A stretch of DNA of 64,000 nucleotides from positions 434,001 through 498,000 of the forward strand of contig NZ_CP080531.1 of assembly GCF_024746835.1 (NCBI RefSeq), written 5' to 3'. This document shows, piece after piece, positions 24,746 to 33,523 of the stretch. Below the pieces are notes generated by a model, which ran no database searches, was not told where the DNA came from, and was given only the letters and a program-made list of their open reading frames with translations. The stretch is from Mesorhizobium sp. AR02. Its GTDB lineage: Bacteria; Pseudomonadota; Alphaproteobacteria; Rhizobiales; Rhizobiaceae. The position numbers and the translations under genes are program-made. Within the stretch, counting starts at the first letter, position 1. Each line of letters starts with the position of its first letter.

Positions 24746-25732
24746 GTGGAAAATCATTCGCTTGTCCAACGCCTGATTGCGCGGCCTGAATTCGGCCCCT
24801 TCGTGCTGCTCGTCATCGAGATCGGCGTTTTCTGGGGCTTCAACCACGACTTCCTGTCGCCGCAGAACATCTCCAACACACTGGCCTTCACCGTCGAGCT
24901 CGGCCTGATCGCGCTGGCGATGACCTTGCTGATGACATCGGGCGAATTCGACCTGTCCGTCGGGTCCCTGTTCGGCTTCTCGCCGGTGCTGATGTGGACG
25001 CTGTTCAATGGCGGCGTCACCTCGCTGGAGATGGGCTTCGTCGTCGCGCTGGTGGTCGCCGCCTTGATCGGCCTGGTCAATGGCTGGTTCGTCACGCAGC
25101 TCAAGATCCCGTCCTTCCTGGTGACGCTCGGCATGCTTTTGGTGGTGCGCGGCAGTGCCCTTTTCATCACCGACGGTTTTCCGCAGCGCACCTGGAGCGC
25201 CGAAGGCAGCTGGCTGGCGCAGGCGCTGGTCGGCGACTTCTTCATCGGGCCGTTCCGCATCTACATGTCGCTGTTCTGGTTCATCGCCGCGGCCATCGCG
25301 CTCGGCTACGTGCTGACGCAAAGCCGGACCGGCAACTGGATCCAGGCGGCGGGCGGCAATCCCAACGCGGCGCGGGCGCGCGGCGTCAATGTCAACCGCG
25401 TCAAGATCGGCCTGTTCGTGCTGTCGTCGCTCATGGCGTCCCTTGCCGGCGTCATCTCCTCGCTGCGCACCTCCGCCGCCAACCCCAACAGCGGCACCGG
25501 CTACGAGCTCGAAGTCATCGCCATGGTGGTGATCGGCGGCACGGCGCTGACCGGCGGGCGCGGCACGATCATCGGCACCGTGCTCGGCATCCTGATCCTG
25601 CGCGTGATGCGCAACGGCATCGTGCTGATCGGCGTGCCCGGACTTGCCTACAACATCTTCATCGGCGCGATCATCCTTGGCATGATGGCACTCCACTCAT
25701 GGCTGGAACGCCGGCATCAGGCAGGGACTTGA
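24746..25732 (+). CDS. sugar ABC transporter permease (RbsC-like, CUT2)
   Basis: A 328-residue permease with the motifs TSGEFDLSVGSLFGFS, LIGLVNGWFVTQLKIPSF and MVVIGGTALTGGRGTIIG. It closely parallels the permease at 16.1 kb in motif wording and gene order (binding protein, permease, short ATPase), suggesting a related transporter unit. The start is a GTG at 24746; the nearby ATG at 24729 is in another frame. The ATPase gene begins three bases after its stop. Confidence 0.9.
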   Translation: MENHSLVQRLIARPEFGPFVLLVIEIGVFWGFNHDFLSPQNISNTLAFTVELGLIALAMTLLMTSGEFDLSVGSLFGFSPVLMWTLFNGGVTSLEMGFVVALVVAALIGLVNGWFVTQLKIPSFLVTLGMLLVVRGSALFITDGFPQRTWSAEGSWLAQALVGDFFIGPFRIYMSLFWFIAAAIALGYVLTQSRTGNWIQAAGGNPNAARARGVNVNRVKIGLFVLSSLMASLAGVISSLRTSAANPNSGTGYELEVIAMVVIGGTALTGGRGTIIGTVLGILILRVMRNGIVLIGVPGLAYNIFIGAIILGMMALHSWLERRHQAGT

Positions 25733-25735
25733 ACC

Positions 25736-26527
<792 letters not shown>

Positions 26528-26606
26528 GGATGGGCGGAAGCCGTCTTGTCGAAGCAGCCGAATGCGCATCGCGGTGATGGGTGGCAATCACCCGTCCCTC
26601 AGATCA

Positions 26607-26642
26607 CATCGCCTGTCAAATCGCTTGTCACATCGCTTGGCT
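26607..26642. repeat. three tandem 12-base repeats upstream of the LacI gene
   Basis: CATCGCCTGTCA, AATCGCTTGTCA and CATCGCTTGGCT follow one another without gaps, ending 34 bases before the LacI-type start. Twelve bases is a little over one helical turn. The repeats could be regulator binding sites or a small unstable tandem array. No function is known. Confidence 0.5.
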
Positions 26643-26676
26643 GGCGCGCCATCGCATCGGCGCATAGGGTCGCGGC

Positions 26677-27699
26677 ATGAAGGCCACCGTCTCCGACATC
26701 GCCCGGAATTGCGGGCTCTCGACCGCGACGGTCGACAGGGTGCTCAATAACAGGCCCGGCGCCAGCGCCGCCAATCGGCAGCGCGTGATGGAAGCCGCCA
26801 AGCAGCTCGGCTATTTGCCGGTCGCCGATCAGGTGACGCTTCCCTCCAAGCCCGCAAACCTCGAATTCTTCCTGCCGATCGGCAGCAACGCCTTCATGCA
26901 GGATCTGGCAAGACATATCGAGGATTATGCATCGCGCCTGCCGCTGGTCGCGTCCTGCCGGATCCACACCCTCGCCGGCATCTCGCCGAACGCGCTTCAG
27001 ACAGCCGTGGAAAACCTGTCGCTGAGGGCCAATGGCGTCGGGGTGATCGCCGTCGACCATCCCCGAACCCGCAACATCCTGCGCGACATTGTCGAGGCCG
27101 GCATCCGCCTGGTGACGCTGGTGTCCGATATTCCGGCCGCTCCCCGCTCGGCCTATGTCGGCATCGACAACCGGGTGGCCGGGCGAACGGCGGCACTTCT
27201 CATGGGACGCTTCCTCGGTGGCCGCGAGGGCCATCTGGCGATGGTGGTCGGCTCGCGCTCCTACCGCGGCCATGAGGAGCGTGAAATGGGTTTTCGCTCG
27301 GTGCTTGGCGAGGAATTTCCCAACCTCACCGTGACCAGCGCCGTCGAGATCAATGACGAGCCGGATGCCAGCTATGCTGAGACCATGAAGGCGCTGCACA
27401 ACGAACCGGAACTGCTCGGCATCTATTGCGTCGGGGCCGGACGTTCCGGCGTGGCGAAAGCCATCCGGGAAGCCAGGCCCAACCGCAAGCCGGTGTTCAT
27501 CTGCCACGACCTGACGCGGGAAACGCGCGGCTATCTTGTCGACGATCTCGCCGACGTCGTCATCGACCAGAACGCCAGGCTGATCGCCGAACAGTCGGTC
27601 ATCCGCCTGCTCGGCTCCATTGCCTCATCGGCGCCCTACCTGACACGTAAATTCATCGAGCCGCGCCTGATTTTTAGGGAAAACGTGCCGGTGCAGTGA
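26677..27699 (+). CDS. LacI-family transcriptional regulator
   Basis: A 340-residue repressor with a LacI helix-turn-helix at residues 3-25 (TVSDIARNCGLSTATVDRVL) and hinge helix AANRQRVMEAAKQLGYLP, followed by a periplasmic-binding-like sugar-sensing domain (SAYVGIDNRVAGRTAALLMG). The recognition helix reads ATVDRVLNNRPG, as in regulators of sugar-acid and inositol operons. It has a weak ribosome-binding site (GGTCGCGGC). It lies directly after the third transporter set and probably controls it. The inducer is unknown. Confidence 0.9.
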   Translation: MKATVSDIARNCGLSTATVDRVLNNRPGASAANRQRVMEAAKQLGYLPVADQVTLPSKPANLEFFLPIGSNAFMQDLARHIEDYASRLPLVASCRIHTLAGISPNALQTAVENLSLRANGVGVIAVDHPRTRNILRDIVEAGIRLVTLVSDIPAAPRSAYVGIDNRVAGRTAALLMGRFLGGREGHLAMVVGSRSYRGHEEREMGFRSVLGEEFPNLTVTSAVEINDEPDASYAETMKALHNEPELLGIYCVGAGRSGVAKAIREARPNRKPVFICHDLTRETRGYLVDDLADVVIDQNARLIAEQSVIRLLGSIASSAPYLTRKFIEPRLIFRENVPVQ

Positions 27700-27745
27700 G
27701 GCCGAGCGGCCTGGGCAAACCCAGCCTCCCGTATTTGTATGATAA

Positions 27746-27774
27746 TTGACACGGCAAATCTGCACAGCTGCTAT
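27746..27774 (+). promoter_or_regulatory. probable promoter of the small RNA
   Basis: A perfect TTGACA -35 hexamer at 27746-27751 is followed after 17 bases by TGCTAT at 27769-27774. Transcription would begin near 27781 and run into the three-hairpin region. The -10 match is only moderate. Confidence 0.5.
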
Positions 27775-27780
27775 GCACAA

Positions 27781-27936
27781 TTCATTGTTGCCGAATCATT
27801 GGGCAATTCGTAGGTTCTGGTTGTCGGCCATCTACTCCTCCCAGATGCGATGCCGACGCTGAGTGGGGTGCACCTCCTCCCGCGCCACACTCGAAATCGA
27901 GCCCGCTGCCACCTCCTCCCGGCAGCGGGCTTTTTT
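27781..27936 (+). ncRNA. alpha-r14 (NfeR1)-like small RNA with three anti-Shine-Dalgarno hairpin loops
   Basis: Three successive hairpins display nearly the same loop. Hairpin 1 (27823-27857) has stem GTCGGC-CATCT, loop ACTCCTCCC, then AGATG, a CGAT bulge and GCCGAC. Hairpin 2 (27861-27892) has an 11-pair stem with one mismatch and loop ACCTCCTCCC. Hairpin 3 (27901-27930) has a perfect ten-pair GC-rich stem, the same loop, and a run of six T, making it the terminator. CCTCC is complementary to the ribosome-binding GGAGG. The rhizobial alpha-r14 family (NfeR1 in Sinorhizobium) is known for such CCUCCUCCC loops. The 5' end is inferred. It would act in trans on mRNA translation starts. Confidence 0.85.
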
Positions 27937-28031
27937 CGTTCAGCCGTCGAAAATTCCTGTGCCGCCCGCGCTAAAGGGCGCGCACCGTCGCGGTCATACG
28001 ACCGGTAAATCGCCAACAGTCGCGGCGGATT

Positions 28032-28622
28032 TCAACCGGCGGCGGTGCCCCGGAAGGAAACGATCAGCCCTTCGGCCATGCGCACGAACTGCGTGCTCGG
28101 ACCTTCGGTACCCACGGTCTGCACGCTGACACGCGCGCCCTCGAACAGCAGCGACAGCGTATCGGCGAGCAGTTCGGCCTGACCAATGCCCGCATCCCGA
28201 CACAGCGTCACGAGGCGCTCACGCTGGGCCTCCTTGAGTTCCTTGATTACCAGCCTCGCCGGATGGTCCGGCTCGGTCAGTTCAGCGGCGGCATTGGCCA
28301 TGTCACAGCCGCGGCCGTCAGCCTTGAGCATGACGGCGGCCTTGCGAACCCAGGCATGCAGCTGCGCGAGCTTGTCACCGGGAAACTCGGCTTCGAACCC
28401 CTCCCACATCGCGCCGGCCTTGGCCGCATTGGCGCGCAGGCACTCGACGATCAGTTCGTCCTTGGATTCGAAGTGACGATAGAGCGTCATCTTGTTCGTG
28501 CCGGCAGCTTCGGTGATAGCGTCGACGCCGACGCCCTTGATGCCGTGCTTGTGGAACATGTCACGCGCCGTCTCCAGGATTCGATCCCGGGGACGTGAGC
28601 GCTCCACGACGCCGTCTGTCAT
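28032..28622 (-). CDS. TetR/AcrR-family regulator of the RND efflux operon
   Basis: A 196-residue regulator with a helix-turn-helix at about residues 30-50 (GVDAITEAAGTNKMTLYRHF) and a helical ligand domain containing GRGCDMANAAAEL, the C-terminal motif common in this subgroup. Two ATGs lie side by side; the second, at 28622, has the better spacing from AAGGAGA. It is divergent from the RND operon, and a large inverted repeat sits in the shared promoter region, so it very likely represses both directions. The inducing compound is not known. Confidence 0.9.
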   Translation of the reverse strand: MTDGVVERSRPRDRILETARDMFHKHGIKGVGVDAITEAAGTNKMTLYRHFESKDELIVECLRANAAKAGAMWEGFEAEFPGDKLAQLHAWVRKAAVMLKADGRGCDMANAAAELTEPDHPARLVIKELKEAQRERLVTLCRDAGIGQAELLADTLSLLFEGARVSVQTVGTEGPSTQFVRMAEGLIVSFRGTAAG

Positions 28623-28661
28623 CATGATCTCCTTTCGTTTCCTAAAAACCACGGCCACCTC

Positions 28662-28716
28662 TTGACTAGGGTGTTACCGGTCTGTAACTATGCAAATGTT
28701 ACTTACTGGTAACACC
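28662..28716 (+). promoter_or_regulatory. RND operon promoter with TetR operator
   Basis: A large inverted repeat has the arms GGTGTTACCGGTCTGTAAC (28670-28688) and GTTACTTACTGGTAACACC (28698-28716), matching at 16 of 19 positions. A TTGACT -35 box (28662-28667) and TAACTA -10-like box (28685-28690), spaced by 17 bases, are overlapped by the left arm. This is the expected layout for a TetR-type repressor site controlling efflux genes. Confidence 0.7.
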
Positions 28717-28866
28717 TATGTCGCCTTCCGTCAATAACAAGGCCGTGAACTGGTCCTGCCAGATTGAGATGGGCGAAAAACTGCAGTTCATGCGGCTCCG
28801 GCCGGTGAAGAGATGAAAAACGGTTCGCGAGCATGGGCTGCGAATCGACAGACAAGGAGCCGGCCA

Positions 28867-29118
28867 ATGCCACAGCGCCGCGATCTTACCATAGATGAGG
28901 CCGTCCGGGATCCGATGATCCGGCTGGTCATGAAAGCAGATGGGGTGGACCCCCGCGCCTTCGAGAAGATGCTTCGCTCGCTTGCCGATGAGCAGCGTCG
29001 CGAGGTGCCGTTGCTGCGTTCACGGGAAGTTCCCCGTGACGGGCACGGCCAGTTGTCCAAGGTTGCCAGCGCCTTCGGGCGGGCAAGAGCAACTGGCGAG
29101 GCATGTGTGTCGTGGTAA
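28867..29118 (+). CDS. small conserved-looking protein preceding the RND pump
   Basis: An 83-residue soluble protein starts at the ATG at 28867, 10 bases after AAGGAG. It contains DEAVRDPMIRLVMKADGVDP and then a helix FEKMLRSLADEQRRE. I recall similar short reading frames with a DPxIxLVMxADxVDP core near alphaproteobacterial genes, but no function is known to me. Its last 16 bases overlap the start of the RND permease gene, so it is translationally coupled to it and repressed by the same TetR protein. Confidence 0.7.
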   Translation: MPQRRDLTIDEAVRDPMIRLVMKADGVDPRAFEKMLRSLADEQRREVPLLRSREVPRDGHGQLSKVASAFGRARATGEACVSW

Positions 29119-32100
29119 ATTTTTTCATCCACCGTCCGATCTTCGCCTCGGCGATCGCCATCATCATGGTGCTCGCCGGGACGATTTGTTATTTCCTGCT
29201 GCCGGTCTCGCAGTTTCCTGACATCACGCCGCCCCAGGTCGTGGTCAGCGCCCATTATCCGGGCGCCAGCGCGCAAGTCGTGGCCGATACGGTGACGACG
29301 CCGCTGGAGCAGCAGATCAACGGCGTGCAAGGCATGACATACATGTCGTCGACGAGCTCCAATGACGGCTCCTCGACTATCACCATCACCTTCGATGTCG
29401 GCTATTCCCTGAGCACCGCCGCCGTCGACGTCCAGAACCGCGTCTCGCAGGCGGCTTCGTCGCTGCCGGCGATCGTCAACCAGGGCGGCGTGACGATCAA
29501 GAAGCAGAACCCGAATTTCGTCCTGATCGTCAACCTCACCTCGCCCGACAAGTCCATCGATCCGGTGGCACTCTCGAACCTTGCCTATCTGCAGGTTGTC
29601 GATCCGCTGAAGCGGCTGCAAGGCGTCGGCGACGTGCAGATCTTCGGCGAGCGGCGCTATTCAATGCGCGTCTGGCTCGATCCCGACAAGCTCGCCAATC
29701 TCGGCATCACCGCCGTCGACGTGCAGAATGCCATCGCCGAGCAGAACGTCCAGGTGGCGGCCGGCAAGATCGGCCAGTCGCCGGCGCCCGCCGGCACAGC
29801 CTTCGAAATGCAGGTCAACGCCGTCGGCCGCCTGAGCGACCCGAAGGAATTCGGCGACATCGTGGTGCGCGCCAACACCGACACCGGCTCGCTGGTGCGG
29901 CTGCGCGACGTCGCCCGCATCGAACTCGGCGCGCTGCAATATTCGTCCTCCGCCTTCTTCGGCAAGGACCCGACCGTAGTGCTCGCCGTCTATCAGATGC
30001 CCGGCTCCAACGCGCTCGACCTTCAGCAGCGCGTCAAGGACAAGATGCAGGAGCTGTCCGGCCGTTTCCCCGAAGGCGTCAGCTACGCCATGCATTACGA
30101 CACGACGCGCTTTGTCTCGGCATCGATGCATGACGTGCTGATCACGCTCGGCGAAGCCCTGGTGCTGGTTGTTGCCGTGGTGTTCGTCTTCCTACAGAGC
30201 TGGCGCACGACGATCATCCCGACCATCGCCATTCCGGTGTCTTTGGTGGCGACGCTTGTGGTCATGGAGATGATGGGCTTCTCGCTCAACATGCTCTCTT
30301 TGCTCGGCATGGTGCTGGCGATCGGCCTTGTCGTCGACGATGCCATCGTGGTGGTTGAGAACGTCGAACGACAGCTCGAGGCTGGGCTGAAACCACTGGC
30401 GGCGACCAAGGCCGCGATGGCCGAAGTCACCGGCCCGATCATCGCCACCACCGCCGTGCTGATGGCGGTGTTCGTGCCTGTCGCCTTCATCCCCGGCGTT
30501 TCCGGCAAACTCTACAACCAGTTCGCGCTGACGGTGGCGATTTCGGTCGGTATTTCCGCCTTCAATTCGCTGACGCTGAGCCCCGCGCTCAGCGCCGCCT
30601 TCCTGCGCCATCGCGGCGAGACGCAGTTCGTGCTGTTCCGCTGGTTCAATACAGGTTTCGACAAGCTATCGCATGCCTACGCCCATGGCGTACGCATTCT
30701 CATCCGCTTGCGCTGGATCATGCTCGGCCTGTTCGCGGCCGGGCTGGTTGCCACCTATTTCGTCTGGCAGAAGCTGCCCTCGACCTTCCTCCCGGTCGAG
30801 GACCAGGGTTATTTCTTCGTCGTCATCCAGTTGCCCGACGGTGCCTCGCTGGAGCGCACAGACGCGGTGGCGCAGAAGGCGCGCGACATCCTGCAGGCGA
30901 CGCCCGGCGTCGACATTGTCGGCTCGATCAGCGGCCTGAACTTCCTGACCAGTGCCGCGCAGTCGAACTCGGCGGTCGAGTTTGCCATTTTGAAGCCCTG
31001 GGAGGAGCGTACTCCCGACCAGAGCGCATCAAAGCTCGTTGCCGACGTGCGCGGCAAGCTGTTGCAGATACCGGAAGCCTTTGCGTTGAGTTTCGATCCG
31101 CCTTCGATACCGGGTATCGGCACCACGGGCGGCTTCGAATTCGTCGTCGAGGATCTCACCGGTCGCGGCAGCACGGCCCTCAACGACGCGACGCAGGCCG
31201 TGATCGCCGAGGCGCGCAAGCAGCCGGAAATCAATCCGCAGCAGCTGTTCTCGCCGTTCTCGACCTCGACGCCGCAGTTCAACTACGACCTCGACCGCAG
31301 CAAGGCCAAACTGCTCGGCCTGAACCTGCCCGACGTCTTCAACACGCTGCAGATCTATCTCGGCTCGCTCTACGTGAACGACTTCAACCTGTTCGGCCGC
31401 ACCTTCCGGGTGACCATCCAGGCCGACAAAGATGCACGTGCGGGTGCCGCCGACATCTCACGGCTCTATGTGCGCAATGCCTCGGGCGGCATGGTGCCGC
31501 TCAGCACACTGGGCAAGCTGGTGCCGTTCGTCGGGCCGGAAACCGTGCCGCACTACAACAACAACGCTTCGGCCTCGATCAATGGTGGTGCCGCACCGGG
31601 CTTCTCCTCGGGCCAGGCCGTCGCTGCCATGGAACGGGCGGCGGCCACCGCGTTGCCCAGGGATTTCGGTTTCGAATGGACCGGCATCACCTTCCAGGAG
31701 CTCAAGGCAGGATCGATCGCGTCGGTCGTCTTCGGCCTCGCCATCGTCTTCGTCTTCCTGATCCTGGCGGCGCAGTATGAGAGCTGGGCGATGCCGTTCA
31801 TGGTGCTGCTGGCGGTGCCGCTCGCACTGTTCGGCGCATTCGCGGCTCTCTGGGTGCGCGGCATGCAGATCGACGTCTATTCGCAGATCGGCTTCGTCAT
31901 GCTGATCGGCCTGGCGGCCAAGAACGCCATCCTGATCGTCGAATTCGCAAGACGACGGCGCGAGGAAGGCCTCAGCATCGTCGAGGCGGCGATGGAAGCC
32001 GCGCGGCTGAGACTCCGGCCGATCCTGATGACGGCCTTCGCCTTCATCCTCGGCGTGCTGCCGCTGATGTTCGCGACAGGCGCTGGTGCTGCAAGCCGGC

Positions 32101-32288
32101 AGTCGATCGGCACCACCGTCTTTGGTGGCATGGTTGCCGCGACCATCCTGTCGCTGGTGTTCGTGCCGGTCTTCTACGCGGTCATCGAACAATTGCGGGA
32201 ACGCCGTGAAGGCGGCGAGCCCGCCTCCCAACATCCTGAACCAACTGCCGAACCCGCCTTCCCTCCCCTGGCGGAAGCGGCCGAATAA
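29103..32288 (+). CDS. RND efflux transporter permease (AcrB/MexF-like, HAE1 family)
   Basis: A 1061-residue inner-membrane proton-drug antiporter. The first helix is followed by PDITPPQVVVSAHYPGAS and the family motif TTPLEQQINGVQGM. The proton-relay pair is in GLVVDDAIVVVENVE within the fourth helix. A second repeat begins near residue 540 with similar topology and contains QIGFVMLIGLAAKNAILIVE. Length and motif order are standard for HAE1 pumps. Here it precedes the membrane-fusion-protein gene, the reverse of the usual acrA-acrB order. No outer-membrane channel gene is adjacent. Confidence 0.95.
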   Translation: MCVVVNFFIHRPIFASAIAIIMVLAGTICYFLLPVSQFPDITPPQVVVSAHYPGASAQVVADTVTTPLEQQINGVQGMTYMSSTSSNDGSSTITITFDVGYSLSTAAVDVQNRVSQAASSLPAIVNQGGVTIKKQNPNFVLIVNLTSPDKSIDPVALSNLAYLQVVDPLKRLQGVGDVQIFGERRYSMRVWLDPDKLANLGITAVDVQNAIAEQNVQVAAGKIGQSPAPAGTAFEMQVNAVGRLSDPKEFGDIVVRANTDTGSLVRLRDVARIELGALQYSSSAFFGKDPTVVLAVYQMPGSNALDLQQRVKDKMQELSGRFPEGVSYAMHYDTTRFVSASMHDVLITLGEALVLVVAVVFVFLQSWRTTIIPTIAIPVSLVATLVVMEMMGFSLNMLSLLGMVLAIGLVVDDAIVVVENVERQLEAGLKPLAATKAAMAEVTGPIIATTAVLMAVFVPVAFIPGVSGKLYNQFALTVAISVGISAFNSLTLSPALSAAFLRHRGETQFVLFRWFNTGFDKLSHAYAHGVRILIRLRWIMLGLFAAGLVATYFVWQKLPSTFLPVEDQGYFFVVIQLPDGASLERTDAVAQKARDILQATPGVDIVGSISGLNFLTSAAQSNSAVEFAILKPWEERTPDQSASKLVADVRGKLLQIPEAFALSFDPPSIPGIGTTGGFEFVVEDLTGRGSTALNDATQAVIAEARKQPEINPQQLFSPFSTSTPQFNYDLDRSKAKLLGLNLPDVFNTLQIYLGSLYVNDFNLFGRTFRVTIQADKDARAGAADISRLYVRNASGGMVPLSTLGKLVPFVGPETVPHYNNNASASINGGAAPGFSSGQAVAAMERAAATALPRDFGFEWTGITFQELKAGSIASVVFGLAIVFVFLILAAQYESWAMPFMVLLAVPLALFGAFAALWVRGMQIDVYSQIGFVMLIGLAAKNAILIVEFARRRREEGLSIVEAAMEAARLRLRPILMTAFAFILGVLPLMFATGAGAASRQSIGTTVFGGMVAATILSLVFVPVFYAVIEQLRERREGGEPASQHPEPTAEPAFPPLAEAAE

Positions 32289-32303
32289 GATTGGAGAATT
32301 ACT

Positions 32304-33458
32304 ATGCGTAAATGGAAAATCGCGTTGGGAACGGCTGTCGCGCTGGGTGCGATCTCGGTGGCCAGTGTCCACCTGCTCGACATGGGCAACCTCAGGCTCA
32401 GCGCCGGCACGGCCGGAGCGGCGACGCCGGCTCCAGCGGCATTCGTCATGCCGGTGCCGGTGGCAAACGTCATCAAGAAGACGATCCCGATCTATCTCGA
32501 CTATGCCGCCCGCATCGAGCCGATCCGCAGCGTCACGCTGCAGGCGCGCGTGCCCGGCTACCTGCAGGAACAGACGGCGCAAGACGGCGCCGATGTGCGG
32601 CAGGGCGACCTTCTCTACAAGATCTCGCCTGACGACTTCCAGGCGGCACTCGACCAGGCGAAAGCCCAGGTCCAGCGCGATACGGCGACACTCGACTATG
32701 CGCGTTCCAATCTCGGCCGCGGCACCGAACTGGCCAAGAGCGGTTACCTGGACAAGGACAGCTTCGACCAGCGCACCAGCACCTTGCGCGAAGCGCAGGC
32801 GTCGCTGGCGCTCAACCAGGCGGCGGTGCGCACGGCGGAGCTCAATCTGAGCTACGCCGAAATCCACGCTCCGTTCACCGGGCGCCTGGGCCGCAACCAG
32901 GCTTCGGTCGGAACGCTGGTCAGCGTCGCCGGCACGGTGCTCAACACGCTGGTGCAGCTCGACCCGATCTATGTCACCTTCAATCCGAGCGAGACGGATC
33001 TGGCCGAGATCGAACAGGCCCGCGCGGCCGGCCCGATCGAGGTCGAGGTCCTGCTTCCAGGTGAGACCGAGACCAGCCAGAAGGGTGAACTCACCTTCAT
33101 CGACAACACGGTCGACCACTCGACCGGAACCATCACCGCACGCGCCACCATCGGCAATGCGAAGTTCACGCTCATGCCTGGCCAATATGTTCGCGTGCGG
33201 CTGCATATCAAGCAGCAGCCCGATGCGTTGATGGTGCCGCAGACGGCGCTGGGTTCGAGCCAGCTCGGCAAATATCTCTACGTCGTCGGCAAGGGCAACA
33301 CGGTCGACCAGCGGCTGGTCTCAATCGGCCCGACCAGCGGCGATCTGGTGGCTATCCTGAGCGGCGTCTCCGAAGGCGACCAGGTGATCACAGGCAATCT
33401 GCAGAAGATCGGGCCCGGAATGCCGATCTCGCCACTGCCACAGAAGCCGGCTACCTGA
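32304..33458 (+). CDS. RND efflux periplasmic adaptor subunit (membrane fusion protein)
   Basis: A 384-residue adaptor of the AcrA/MexE class. An N-terminal hydrophobic segment (LGTAVALGAISVASVHL) anchors it; there is no lipobox Cys. Next come YAARIEPIRSVTLQARVPGYL of the lipoyl half-motif, a coiled-coil hairpin of about residues 115-170, a second half-motif at AEIHAPFTGRLGRNQASVG and a beta-barrel with FTLMPGQYVRVRL. It links the pump to an outer-membrane channel. It follows the permease gene by 15 bases. Confidence 0.93.
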   Translation: MRKWKIALGTAVALGAISVASVHLLDMGNLRLSAGTAGAATPAPAAFVMPVPVANVIKKTIPIYLDYAARIEPIRSVTLQARVPGYLQEQTAQDGADVRQGDLLYKISPDDFQAALDQAKAQVQRDTATLDYARSNLGRGTELAKSGYLDKDSFDQRTSTLREAQASLALNQAAVRTAELNLSYAEIHAPFTGRLGRNQASVGTLVSVAGTVLNTLVQLDPIYVTFNPSETDLAEIEQARAAGPIEVEVLLPGETETSQKGELTFIDNTVDHSTGTITARATIGNAKFTLMPGQYVRVRLHIKQQPDALMVPQTALGSSQLGKYLYVVGKGNTVDQRLVSIGPTSGDLVAILSGVSEGDQVITGNLQKIGPGMPISPLPQKPAT

Positions 33459-33483
33459 ATCCCCCGCAGGCCCGGTTTCCGCG

Positions 33484-33523
33484 CGGCGCCCCGACCTTTT
33501 CTCAGGTCGCGGGCGCCGTTTTC
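33484..33523. terminator. bidirectional terminator between convergent genes
   Basis: GGCGCCCCGACCT pairs with AGGTCGCGGGCGCC around a TTTCTC loop, followed by GTTTT on the plus side. The right arm overlaps the last codons of the convergent LysR gene. It likely ends the efflux operon transcript. Confidence 0.6.

Noticed and set aside
27823..27930. Possible CRISPR-like array because of the recurring CTCCTCCC motif
   Set aside because: The recurring motif is only nine to ten bases and each copy is the loop of a hairpin, with no constant repeat and variable spacer structure.
31458..33206. 582-codon minus-strand frame opposite the RND operon
   Set aside because: It lies wholly antisense to two well-supported genes, has His/Arg/Gln-rich low-complexity sequence and no domain signature.
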